From the NCBI GenBank assembly GCA_040751775.1, contig JBFMGD010000013.1, positions 1 through 59,709 of the forward strand: DNA of 59,709 nucleotides, in the 5' to 3' direction. The translations under genes were made by a program, and so were the position numbers. This stretch comes from JBFMGD01 sp040751775 (GTDB lineage: Bacteria; Bacillota; Dethiobacteria; DTU022). Shown piece after piece: positions 33,321-41,307 of this stretch (position 1 is the first letter of the stretch; each line of letters begins with the position of its first letter). Under the pieces are notes generated by a model, which had not been told where the DNA came from, searched no databases, and worked only from the letters and a program-made list of their open reading frames with translations.

Positions 33321-33611
33321 ATGGTCAGTGAAACCGACGTATGGGAATACTGTTTTTGTAAACAATGCAACCGGATCCGGGAAAAGACAGAGCTAAAGGC
33401 TACCAATCAGGGGATCCAGTGTCTTGTTTGCAAAGGGTATGCTCTGGAAGAGCCCGGTTGGGTGATCTGCCCGCATCAGAAGTTGTCAGCCGTGAAATGT
33501 CCCCGCGCGGGCAAGGGCATCTACAAACACGAATCGGGATTTGACTGCTCGGATCGCTGCTATTTCCGTTCTACTGAACATGGGTTGAACAGGACGGGTA
33601 CCCGGCATTGA
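33321..33611 (+). CDS. 96-aa Cys-rich protein of unknown function
   Basis: Not recognised. The protein has an N-terminal Cys-x-Cys-x2-Cys (YCFCKQC), then CLVC, CPHQK and late cysteines in FDCSDRCYF, about nine in all, arranged like zinc-ribbon or iron-sulfur ligands. GGAGAG precedes ATG, and it lies between yqeB and the MoeA-like gene (28-bp gaps each side), so it is probably part of the Mo/Se maturation operon. A metal or selenium carrier role would be a guess. Confidence 0.6.
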   Translation: MVSETDVWEYCFCKQCNRIREKTELKATNQGIQCLVCKGYALEEPGWVICPHQKLSAVKCPRAGKGIYKHESGFDCSDRCYFRSTEHGLNRTGTRH

Positions 33612-33639
33612 GCCTGTAGCTAAGGAGGAGGCGTCGCCG

Positions 33640-34671
33640 TTGGAAATTAAGTTGCTGAAGACGGAAGAATCCGTTGGCCGGATTATCTGTCACGATATCA
33701 CCCGCATCGAAAAAGGGACTTTTAAGGGCGCCGCCTTTAAAAAGGGACACTGTATCCGGGAGGAAGATATCCCGGTTTTGTTGGACCTGGGCAAGAACCA
33801 TATCTATGCGCTGGAGCTGGATGCGGGTGAGCTGCATGAAGACGAGGCGGGGCAGCGGGTCGTTACTGCTGTGCAGGGTTCCGGCCTGGAGGCAAAAGGT
33901 CCGTCCGAAGGGCGGTTTAACCTGGTCGCCGCCGGGAGGGGCTTGCTCAAGATCGATGTGACCCGTTTGAACAGGATTAATGAAATCAGCGATGTAATCG
34001 TCTCCACCCTGCACAGCGGGGTGCATGTGGAAAAAGGGGAGAGCGTGGCGGCGGTGAAGGTGGTCCCCCTGGTGGTGCCCGATGCGCTGGTGCGGCGGGT
34101 TGAAGTGGTCTGTGCCGGTGAAAAAATAATCTCGATCTTGCCGTACCACAACCACCGGATCGGGCTGGTCATCACCGGCCGTGAGGTGGCGGAAGGCCGG
34201 ATCAAAGATGGGTTTGCCCCGGTTCTTTTCGAAAAATGTCGTTTCTACGGCCTGGCGGAGCCGGCCGTGCGCTACGCCGTCGATGATGCCGCGCTGATTG
34301 CCGGCGAGATCAATGCTTTGCTGAACGACGGCTGCACTTTTGTGATCGTAACAGGGGGCATGTCCGTTGATCCCGACGATGTCACCCCGGCCGCGATCAG
34401 GCAAACAGGAGCCGTACTGGTCAAATACGGCGCGCCGGTTTTACCGGGAGCGATGTTTCTTTTAGCCTACAAAGATGATATTCCGGTAATCGGGCTGCCG
34501 GCCTGCGCCATGTATTACCGGACCACGGTGCTCGATGTGATTATGCCGCGCCTGCTGGCCGGTGAAAAGGTAACCGCGGCGGATATCGGCAACCTGGGAC
34601 ACGGCGGCCTCTGCCGCGCTTGCGAGATCTGCCGCTTTCCGCATTGTTCCTTTGGAAAAGGAGGTTTTTAA
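33640..34671 (+). CDS. MoeA-like molybdopterin-binding protein with Cys tail
   Basis: A 343-aa protein with a MoaB/Mog-type molybdopterin-binding domain in its second half (GLVITGREVAEG, FVIVTGGMSVDPDDVTPAAI, PVIGLPACAMYY). It lacks the full MoeA domain set. The tail ends with CRACEICRFPHCSFGKG (about 325-341), a four-cysteine motif likely to bind metal. TTG start after AAGGAGGAGG. It is likely to handle molybdate insertion or nucleotide-form cofactor for the hydroxylase encoded upstream; this is inferred from fold and operon. Confidence 0.82.
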   Translation: MEIKLLKTEESVGRIICHDITRIEKGTFKGAAFKKGHCIREEDIPVLLDLGKNHIYALELDAGELHEDEAGQRVVTAVQGSGLEAKGPSEGRFNLVAAGRGLLKIDVTRLNRINEISDVIVSTLHSGVHVEKGESVAAVKVVPLVVPDALVRRVEVVCAGEKIISILPYHNHRIGLVITGREVAEGRIKDGFAPVLFEKCRFYGLAEPAVRYAVDDAALIAGEINALLNDGCTFVIVTGGMSVDPDDVTPAAIRQTGAVLVKYGAPVLPGAMFLLAYKDDIPVIGLPACAMYYRTTVLDVIMPRLLAGEKVTAADIGNLGHGGLCRACEICRFPHCSFGKGGF

Positions 34672-34673
34672 GC

Positions 34674-35483
34674 GTGCGGCCGGAGATAATCGATGCACTG
34701 CAAGCAAAAATAAAAAAGGGAATTCCGGTCGCCCTGGCTACGATTGTGGATACTAAAGGATCGTCGCCGGGAAAAGTCGGTTTTAAGATGCTGGTCGAGG
34801 CAAACGGCGCCGTCAGCGGCACCATCGGCGGCGGCTTGATCGAAGCCAAGGTAACGCGGGAAGCGGTCGCCGCGATCGCCGCCGGGGAGCCCCGGTTGGT
34901 GAGCTATACTTTGGATGCAGAAACCGCCGGCGGTTTAGGCATGATCTGCGGCGGTGAAACCACCGTGTTTATCGATGTGATTGCCCCCCCGGACACACTG
35001 GTTATCGTGGGCGCGGGCCATATTGCGCAACCGCTGGCGGCAATGGCAAAAACAGCCGGTTACCTGGTTGTAGTGCTGGACGATCGAGCGGAATTTTGCA
35101 ATGCCGAACGTTTTCCGGAAGCCGATCAGCGCCAGGTGGGGGAGTTAGGCAGCCTGCTGGACGCTTTGGAATTGGGCAGGCACAGTTATGTGGTTATTGT
35201 TTCACGCGGTCACAAAGGAGACCAGTTGGCGCTTGAAAAAACTCTGCGCCAGGATACGGCTTACCTGGGGATGATTGGCAGCAAACAAAAAATAGAGACT
35301 GTCTTTACCAATTTGCGGGGAAAAAAATTCAGCGAGGCTGAACTAAAAAAAGTGTATGCACCAATCGGTCTCTCCATCGGGGCGAAGACACCTGCTGAGA
35401 TTGCAGTCTGTATCCTGGCAGAGATGATCGCGGTTAAAAACAACTGCCGCGCTCACGCCGGCCATCACCGGGAGGCGCCGTAA
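34674..35483 (+). CDS. XdhC/CoxF-family Mo hydroxylase maturation factor
   Basis: A 269-aa protein with the XdhC N-terminal domain (ALATIVDTKGSSPGKVGFKM, GGGLIEA, LGMICGGETTVF) and the C-terminal NAD-type Rossmann domain (LVIVGAGHIAQPLA, VIVSRGHKGD, YLGMIGSKQK, PIGLSIGAKTPAEIA). XdhC proteins bind and sulfurate (or selenate) the molybdenum cofactor before insertion into xanthine dehydrogenase. GTG start two bases after the preceding stop, with AAAGGAGG inside the upstream gene. Confidence 0.92.
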   Translation: MRPEIIDALQAKIKKGIPVALATIVDTKGSSPGKVGFKMLVEANGAVSGTIGGGLIEAKVTREAVAAIAAGEPRLVSYTLDAETAGGLGMICGGETTVFIDVIAPPDTLVIVGAGHIAQPLAAMAKTAGYLVVVLDDRAEFCNAERFPEADQRQVGELGSLLDALELGRHSYVVIVSRGHKGDQLALEKTLRQDTAYLGMIGSKQKIETVFTNLRGKKFSEAELKKVYAPIGLSIGAKTPAEIAVCILAEMIAVKNNCRAHAGHHREAP

Positions 35484-35520
35484 GAACCGCCTGATAGCCC
35501 TGGAAAGGAACTTTAAAGAC

Positions 35521-36918
35521 GTGGAAAGTAGCCCGTTGTCGCTGGCCAGGTGTTTGGGCTTAAATCAACCCGCGGTAATCGCCGTTTACGGTGCCGGCGG
35601 TAAAACCACCCTTCTGAACCGCATTGCCGCGGAGCTGGTCGAAGCCGGCGAAAAAGTGGTCCTGACAACGACCACCAGGATTTTCCGGCCGGGCGATATA
35701 CCCCTGCTTCTCGAACAGGATCTACATGGCACACTCAAGCGTCTCAAAGAGGCTCTGTGCCGCCACAGCACGGTCGCCTTGGGCGCCGGCCTCTCCACCG
35801 ACGGAAAAATAATCGGCATCGACCGATTTAAAACAGCGGATCTGCTCCGGCAAAGCGGCGCTTTTATCCTGGTGGAGGCGGACGGAGCCAGGAACAAGCC
35901 GCTTAAAGGGTACGCCGCCTATGAACCGGTGCTGCCCGATGCGTGTGACCTGATTGTCCCGGTGCTCGGGCTAAGCGCCCTGAGAGAGGCGTTAACGGAT
36001 GAAACGGTTCACCGGGCGGAGCTGTTCGCGGCAACGCATCAATTAAAAATTGGCGGGCAGCTCACCGCGGCACACCTGGGGCATGCCCTGCGGCAAATGA
36101 TTGATCTCGGCATCAAGCAGGCGCCCCGGGCCAAGGTGGCTGCTGTTATCAATCAGTTGGACCGGATCGTGCAGCCAGTGCCCCTAGTTCAGGCGTTTAC
36201 CGCGGCAGCGGCTTCTCACGCAAACCTGGAGAGGATGCTCTTTACCGCCGCACGTGAGCAGGCGCCGGTTAGATTTTATTTTCAGCTTGCACAAGGCGTC
36301 GCGATCCCGCCCGTTTCCGCTGTCGTTTTAGCGGCAGGCGCCGCTTCGCGGATGGGCCGGGATAAATTGGCCCTGGAATTCGACGGCAAGCCGATCCTGG
36401 AACATACCCTGGATCAGATCGCGGCGGCCGGTATATCTGATATAACGGTGGTTGTTAAACCAGGCACAGGTTGGCCGCGCCGCCTGGCCTTGCGGGCCGG
36501 CTGCACAGTGATTGAAAACCCCGCTTATACCACGGGATTGGCGTCTTCACTGAAAAAAGGGCTGGCCGCGGCGGCCGACGCCGCGCAAGCAGTTTTTTTT
36601 ACCCCGGGAGATTTGCCGCTGGTTCAAGCCTCCGTATATTGCCGGCTGAGAGAGAGCCATCGCCGCAATCTTGACCCGGTGACCTGTCCGGTGTACCAGG
36701 GTATCCGCGGCAACCCGGTCTTATTTGATCGCCGTACCTGGCCGTTGTTGATGAAAATAGAAGGAGATGCGGGGGGAAGACAAATCTTTCCGCTGCTGTC
36801 CCCAGGCGAAATCCGCCACGTGGAAACGTCAGACCCGGCCGTGTTGTTTGATTTAGATACCCCAGCCGACTATCACAGGCTTTTGGAGTTACATAAACAT
36901 CAATTACCGCGCGGTTGA
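35521..36918 (+). CDS. YqeC-MocA fusion: Se-hydroxylase accessory plus molybdopterin cytidylyltransferase
   Basis: A 465-aa two-domain protein. Residues 1 to about 255 match YqeC (P-loop-like VYGAGGKTTLLNRIA, VVLTTTTRIF, LVEADGARNKPLKGY). Residues about 262-460 are a MobA/MocA nucleotidyltransferase (VVLAAGAASRMGRDKLAL, HTLDQIAAAG, FTPGDLPLV, LFDLDTPADYHRLL) that would attach CMP to molybdopterin. The two activities are usually separate genes in my recollection. GTG start. It closes the maturation operon 37 bp after xdhC. Confidence 0.87.
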   Translation: MESSPLSLARCLGLNQPAVIAVYGAGGKTTLLNRIAAELVEAGEKVVLTTTTRIFRPGDIPLLLEQDLHGTLKRLKEALCRHSTVALGAGLSTDGKIIGIDRFKTADLLRQSGAFILVEADGARNKPLKGYAAYEPVLPDACDLIVPVLGLSALREALTDETVHRAELFAATHQLKIGGQLTAAHLGHALRQMIDLGIKQAPRAKVAAVINQLDRIVQPVPLVQAFTAAAASHANLERMLFTAAREQAPVRFYFQLAQGVAIPPVSAVVLAAGAASRMGRDKLALEFDGKPILEHTLDQIAAAGISDITVVVKPGTGWPRRLALRAGCTVIENPAYTTGLASSLKKGLAAAADAAQAVFFTPGDLPLVQASVYCRLRESHRRNLDPVTCPVYQGIRGNPVLFDRRTWPLLMKIEGDAGGRQIFPLLSPGEIRHVETSDPAVLFDLDTPADYHRLLELHKHQLPRG

Positions 36919-37132
36919 CCGGATTGGGCATATTCGTACCCAAACCGGATGACCTGAATTTGGAAGGTTTGCATTTTACAGCCAAGCGCCCTGGAAGAAC
37001 TGCTGGCGGTAAATCCGATGGAGTGGAGTGAAGAGCCGGTTAATCACCGGCATTTTTTTTGAAAAATTCGGCGACCGCCTGCCGGAGGAGATCATGGAAG
37101 AGTACCGGGCGATGTTGAAACGGCTGGCTTAG
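36919..37132 (+). pseudogene. C-terminal remnant of GTP-type PEP carboxykinase
   Basis: Three reading frames in succession give GIFVPKPDDLNLEGLHFT, then PSALEELLAVNPMEWSEE, then FEKFGDRLPEEIMEEYR, ending LKRLA and TAG at 37132. Joined, they resemble the last about 65 residues of GTP-dependent phosphoenolpyruvate carboxykinase (P-x-x-E-D-L-N-L-x-G-L ... EEW ... FFxxFGDRLP). The second frame break is at an eight-T run (37033-37040). No upstream part of the gene is present, so this is a decayed fragment. It occupies most of the 348-bp gap after the YqeC-MocA gene. Confidence 0.6.
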
Positions 37133-37266
37133 TCCCTACATCCGCCATCAATGAATTGAGGGTTCGGCATGCCGAAGGCCATGAGGATGGATTTAAGGTA
37201 TAGGGACATACCTCTTTCAGAGTAATGTCCGCATCCGATGTCATTGAAGCGCAGCTTAACAGGGCC

Positions 37267-38205
37267 CTAGCTGCCGGCGCTTGTGCTTTTACCGGCGGGT
37301 TCAGGCCCGGGGCCCGGCCTGGCCTGAGAAATTCTGGATACCTGAACCAGGATTACCCCGCCGAGGATAATCACGGCTGCCAATATATTTTGAAAGGTGA
37401 TCACTTCCTGCAAAATGAGCGCGCCCAGAGCGACAGCGACCACCGGATTGATATACGCATAAGTGCCGGCTTTGGCAGCGGGAATCTCTTTGATCATATA
37501 GTTATACGCGGTATAGGCGAGGATTGACCCGAAGAAGATTAAATAAAGCAGGGCGATGAATCCTTTGGCGGAAGCGCCGGAGAGCGAATAATCGCCGGAC
37601 AGAGCCGCGGCCAGAAAAAAAGCGATCCCTGCTGTCAGCTTCTGAATCCCCACGATCGGCATCATGGCCCCCTTGATGGTCTGCCGGCGCAGGAAAATTG
37701 AACCGACGGACCAGGTCAGGGAGGCCCCAATTACAGCCAACATGGCCGGGAAAGTATGCCCTTCCAGGCTGATCTGTGGGCTGACCAGGTAAGCCACTCC
37801 CCCAAAACCGATTAAGAGGCCGGCCCAACCCAGCCAACCGGGACGCTGACCGTGGGGCAGCATAAATTCGATTGATGCCATGAACAGGGGCAACGTGGCG
37901 ATGAGGAGCGCGGTTAAACCGGATTCCAGCCACTGTTCGGCCCAGCAGATCAGGCCGTTACTGATGAATAACAACAATAGGCCGACCAGGATCAAAATGC
38001 CGTACTCTTTTTTAGTTTTGGGGAAGGCCCAACCCTTAATTTTGGAGGCAGTAAGGATCAGTATACCGGCAGCGGTAAAGCGAATGCCGGCAAAAACTAA
38101 AAACGGCATGTCGGTGACGCCGACCCGAATCGCCAGGTAGGTAGATCCCCAGACAATACAGACAACCAGGTATGACAGCAAAGCGAGGTGTGTCTTTTTA
38201 AACAT
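37267..38205 (-). CDS. EamA/DMT-family transporter
   Basis: A 312-aa inner-membrane transporter with ten predicted helices in two EamA repeats. It opens with YLVVCIVWGSTYLAIRVGV and has FAGIRFTAAGILIL; the second repeat contains SILAYTAYNYMIKEIPAAKAG and PVVAVALGALILQEVI. The family exports amino acids or other metabolites; the substrate is unknown. ATG follows GGGAGG. It stands alone on the minus strand. Confidence 0.9.
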   Translation of the reverse strand: MFKKTHLALLSYLVVCIVWGSTYLAIRVGVTDMPFLVFAGIRFTAAGILILTASKIKGWAFPKTKKEYGILILVGLLLLFISNGLICWAEQWLESGLTALLIATLPLFMASIEFMLPHGQRPGWLGWAGLLIGFGGVAYLVSPQISLEGHTFPAMLAVIGASLTWSVGSIFLRRQTIKGAMMPIVGIQKLTAGIAFFLAAALSGDYSLSGASAKGFIALLYLIFFGSILAYTAYNYMIKEIPAAKAGTYAYINPVVAVALGALILQEVITFQNILAAVIILGGVILVQVSRISQARPGPGPEPAGKSTSAGS

Positions 38206-38311
38206 GTAGGGTGCCTCCCCAAACCGGATGGAATACGGAAATAACCTCTATATTTTAATACATAATATTCGGTTATGGAAGTAGTAAAGCGAACTACCCA
38301 CAGGATATTAG

Positions 38312-38350
38312 AACGCCGGCGGCAGGATATCACTGGCGCCGGCGTTTTCT
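38312..38350. terminator. hairpin terminator
   Basis: AACGCCGGC (38312-38320) and GCCGGCGTT (38338-38346) form a 9-bp GC-rich stem followed by T residues on the plus strand. No plus-strand gene ends directly before it, so its target is unclear. Confidence 0.55.
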
Positions 38351-38489
38351 TACCGATTAAGACACAGCGCAATTATTGCGATTACGATTCCCGGTCCAGT
38401 TCGTAAATTTACCGGAATTTTCTGTAATTCCGCAAAATCCTTTATAAATTAAATTTTCCGGTAACGATCATCTGACAAGGATAAAAAAA

Positions 38490-38504
38490 GCCGCTTTAAG
38501 CGGC
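38490..38504 (-). terminator. terminator of the small membrane peptide gene
   Basis: GCCGCTTTAAGCGGC hairpin; on the minus strand it is followed by a run of seven T. It lies 70 bp downstream of the minus-strand small ORF at 38574-38765. The rest of the 38206-38573 gap shows no gene. Confidence 0.75.
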
Positions 38505-38573
38505 AGACAAAAAACGGTAAATATAAACAAGACTAAACGAGAACGGATAAAAGTTTTCTGTATTTACCTTTTC

Positions 38574-38765
38574 TTAATTCCGCACGGTAGGCCGCGCCAT
38601 ATCGAGCATGCCGAGCAGAACATGGGCCAGGCCGAAACCCATAATGCCTGCGCCCAATGAACCGCCGACTACTTTACCGACCCCGGTCACGGCAATCCCC
38701 AACCCGGCTACAGCCCAGCTGGTGGTCGTCCCTTTTTTTAATACGCCGACCATATCGTTTTCCAT
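38574..38765 (-). CDS. 63-aa Gly-rich hydrophobic peptide
   Basis: A short protein with a Lys-rich N-terminus (MENDMVGVLKKG) and one long hydrophobic, glycine-rich segment (GLGIAVTGVGKVVGGSLGAG, then IMGFGLAHVLLGMLDM), so probably a membrane peptide. AGGAGGTGA lies nine bases before ATG 38765; another ATG two codons upstream is too close to that site. Its own terminator follows. A strong ribosome site and terminator support a real gene. Class II bacteriocins have similar Gly-rich hydrophobic cores, but no leader or transporter gene is adjacent. Function unknown. Confidence 0.7.
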   Translation of the reverse strand: MENDMVGVLKKGTTTSWAVAGLGIAVTGVGKVVGGSLGAGIMGFGLAHVLLGMLDMARPTVRN

Positions 38766-38909
38766 GATCATTCACCTCCTGCTACTATTTTTTCAAAAAA
38801 ACCTGCAGTGTATGTGAAACAAAAACAATGTAATCGACGGCAAGAGTGGAGAATCCTGGTAATTGGTTTTGCGTCTTTATGAAAACAGTCTCAGTTTTCC
38901 AAATTATCC

Positions 38910-38937
38910 TTGATCATTTTTAAAAAAGGTTTATACT
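38910..38937 (+). promoter_or_regulatory. probable sigma-A promoter of the symporter gene
   Basis: TTGATC (38910-38915), 16-nt spacer and TATACT (38932-38937), about 120 bp before the symporter ATG in an otherwise empty AT-rich gap. Confidence 0.5.
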
Positions 38938-39057
38938 GATTTTATACGGGTAAGAATGAATTGTCGAAATATGTTTTGGAAGGAAGGTGCAGACACAACT
39001 GATTAAGAGATAAGTAGAGGCTGCAAACTAGAAAAATATATAGGAGGAATCAGCACT

Positions 39058-40653
39058 ATGGATATCTCTTCATATCCGCATGCGAATATGGTTCTTATCG
39101 GTATTATTATCTATATGCTGGCCATGCTGGCGATAGGGTGGTGGAGTTCCAAGCGAATTAAGGATAGCACTGACTACATTGTGGCCGGCCGGCGCCTTTC
39201 TCTTTTTCTTACCACCGGCACCCTTTTTGCCACCTGGTTCTGCGCGGGCACCTTAATGGGGGCCACTGCGCAGTCTTATCTCTTTGGCAACCAGGGAGTC
39301 ATTTTTGATCCCTGGGGCGCCGCCGTCTGCCTTATCTTGACCGGTCTTTTCTTCGCTCGCCTGATGCGCCGGGGCGGCTACCTGACCCTGGTGGATTTTT
39401 TTGAATTGCGCTACGGCAAGAAGATGGGAATTCTTGCATCGATCGTTCTGGTAATCGCCGAAATCGGATGGGTCGGTGCTCAACTGGTCGCCTTCGGCAC
39501 CATCCTGCAGATCTTTACCGGACTGCCCCTTGGCTGGGGCATTCTGATCTCTTGTGCTGTTTTAATCATTTATACCTACCTCGGCGGCATGTGGTCTGTC
39601 ACCCTGACCGACGTGGTTCAGATGTTTATCCTCGTGGCGGGCGTGGTAGTGATTCTTCCTGCTGTAGTCACACAGATCGGCGGCTGGAATTACCTTTTCT
39701 CTCATGCCGGCAACTGGGCAGAGCTGCCCAGTTTCTCAATGGTGCCGACGGCCGAAGAAGGCTACCTTTGGTATTTCGGGATACCCGGTTGGTTTTACTA
39801 TATCGGAGCCTGGCTGGCGCTCGGATTTGGCAGCATTCCGGCACAGGACCTGATGCAGCGCGTCCTCTCCGCTAAGAATGAAAAGGTAGCCTCGTATAGT
39901 TCCTACATTGCCGGTGCAATGTACTTGGTGGTAGGGATGATCCCCGTAATTCTCGGTATCGCCATGTTTGAAATTAACGCGGACCTTACCATTCCCCAAA
40001 CTGAAATGATCCTGCCCTGGCTGGCGGTCAACTTCCTGCCGCCGATCCTGACGGTGGTGTTCGTGGCAGCCCTGGTCGCGGCACTTATGTCCAGTTCCGA
40101 CAGCGCCCTTCTGGCAGCAGCTTCCATTATCGGGTATAACGGACTGCGCTATGTCAAACCCAATGCCGGCTCCGAAATGACTTTGAAAGTGACCCGGGCA
40201 TGCGTGCCGATTGTGGCGGTGGTTTCTTTACTGCTGGCCCTGTATGCTGAAACCATCTATATGCTGGTGGTGATTGCCTGGTCGGTGATCCTGGTCGGCC
40301 TCTTTGCCCCCTATGCCGCCGGCTACTTCTGGAAGAAGTGCAACCAAACAGGCGCCATTGCCGCCCTGTTCAGCGGCTTTATCTCGTGGCTGGGTTTCAT
40401 CTTCTTCTACATGCCGCTGGCCAAGGATGCCAATATAGGGATTATCGAAGAAGGCGTTGTGTATATGGAATGGGCGATCTGGGACGCAGTCTATATCGGC
40501 TCCGTACCGGCTTTTTTCATATCCATTGTCGTCATGGTTGTGGTGAGCGTGTTCACAGCGAAAGCTGACCCGGCCAAACCGCTGATCGACATGGATGGCA
40601 ACCCGATGAAGCTGATCAACTGGACCGGCTTCAAATTCAATAAGTCAGCGTAA
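39058..40653 (+). CDS. sodium:solute symporter (SSS family)
   Basis: A 531-aa membrane protein with 13 predicted helices. The family core is present: WWSSKRIKDSTDYIVAGRR at the N-terminus, GFGSIPAQDLMQRVLSAK in the middle (like the SSS motif G-x-x-D-x-x-Q-R), and AALVAALMSSSDSALLAA carrying the sodium-site serines. Substrate unknown; SSS proteins carry sugars, proline, pantothenate, carboxylates and others. AGGAGG stands before ATG, and its own promoter makes it a single-gene unit. Confidence 0.92.
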   Translation: MDISSYPHANMVLIGIIIYMLAMLAIGWWSSKRIKDSTDYIVAGRRLSLFLTTGTLFATWFCAGTLMGATAQSYLFGNQGVIFDPWGAAVCLILTGLFFARLMRRGGYLTLVDFFELRYGKKMGILASIVLVIAEIGWVGAQLVAFGTILQIFTGLPLGWGILISCAVLIIYTYLGGMWSVTLTDVVQMFILVAGVVVILPAVVTQIGGWNYLFSHAGNWAELPSFSMVPTAEEGYLWYFGIPGWFYYIGAWLALGFGSIPAQDLMQRVLSAKNEKVASYSSYIAGAMYLVVGMIPVILGIAMFEINADLTIPQTEMILPWLAVNFLPPILTVVFVAALVAALMSSSDSALLAAASIIGYNGLRYVKPNAGSEMTLKVTRACVPIVAVVSLLLALYAETIYMLVVIAWSVILVGLFAPYAAGYFWKKCNQTGAIAALFSGFISWLGFIFFYMPLAKDANIGIIEEGVVYMEWAIWDAVYIGSVPAFFISIVVMVVVSVFTAKADPAKPLIDMDGNPMKLINWTGFKFNKSA

Positions 40654-40830
40654 CACCCGTTAACAGGGGACGCGTTACTCTTTTAACAAATGAAGGGGAG
40701 GAGGAAGAGGGGCCTTTTGCTGCTCATCCTTGATTGCCCGGAAAGCCCGGGCCTCTATCAGGATTTGACCAACGACGTAAGTAATAGCAATTTTCGGAAG
40801 TTACGTCAAAACTATGGACTTATTAGAAAA

Positions 40831-40855
40831 CGGCGGGGGTTGAAAACCCCCGCCG
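40831..40855 (-). terminator. terminator of the tRNA operon
   Basis: CGGCGGGGGTT, loop GAA, AACCCCCGCCG; on the minus strand it is followed by TTTTCT. It lies 14 bp beyond the tRNA-Lys 3' end. Confidence 0.85.
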
Positions 40856-40868
40856 CTCCTTTGATTTC

Positions 40869-40944
40869 TGGTGAGCCATGGAGGGCTCGAACCTCCGACA
40901 CCCTGATTAAAAGTCAGGTGCTCTACCATCTGAGCTAATGGCCC
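40869..40944 (-). tRNA. tRNA-Lys (anticodon TTT)
   Basis: On the minus strand the 76-nt gene starts GGGCCATTAGCTCAG. It has the anticodon loop CTTTTAA, the T-loop GTTCGAG, a paired acceptor stem (GGGCCAT with ATGGCTC) and an encoded CCA end. It is last in the Thr-Tyr-Lys operon. Confidence 0.97.
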
Positions 40945-40950
40945 GTATTA

Positions 40951-41036
40951 TGGTGGAGAGGACTGGATTTGAACCAGTGAAGGCGTCGCCAGCAGATTTA
41001 CAGTCTGCCCCCTTTGGCCAACTTGGGTACCTCTCC
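40951..41036 (-). tRNA. tRNA-Tyr (anticodon GTA)
   Basis: An 86-nt class II tRNA on the minus strand. The acceptor stem is GGAGAGG with CCTCTCC, the anticodon loop is CTGTAAA, and a long variable arm, the T-loop GTTCAAA and an encoded CCA are present. Confidence 0.97.
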
Positions 41037-41047
41037 ACTACGCCTGA

Positions 41048-41122
41048 TGGAGCCGACGGTGGGACTCGAACCCGCAACCTGCTGATTACAAATCAGCTGC
41101 TCTTCCGTTGAGCTACGTCGGC
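41048..41122 (-). tRNA. tRNA-Thr (anticodon TGT)
   Basis: A 75-nt minus-strand tRNA. The acceptor stem is GCCGACG with CGTCGGC, the D-arm is GCTCAACGGAAGAGC, the anticodon loop is TTTGTAA, the T-loop is GTTCGAG, and CCA is encoded. It is first in the three-tRNA operon. Confidence 0.97.
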
Positions 41123-41153
41123 CGAATAACATCTGCCCCGAAAGGCAATTAAT

Positions 41154-41182
41154 AGTATAGCGTATTTTAAAACCTTAGTCAA
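41154..41182 (-). promoter_or_regulatory. sigma-A promoter of the tRNA operon
   Basis: On the minus strand TTGACT (41182-41177), a 17-nt spacer and TATACT (41159-41154), 31 bp before the tRNA-Thr 5' end. Near-consensus hexamers and ideal spacing. Confidence 0.85.
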
Positions 41183-41307
41183 CCCACCGCAACAGGAATT
41201 ATTTTTATGTGCTTTAATGTTGCTTTATAGCGTTATTTGTCGTATATGCTATTTTTTTAACTAATTGATCGATGGGAAAATATAACATAAATACCGGGAG
41301 GTTGCCG

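Noticed and set aside
40690..40938. 82-codon plus-strand ORF after the symporter
   Set aside because: It runs through the tRNA terminator and into tRNA-Lys on the opposite strand and has no family signature.
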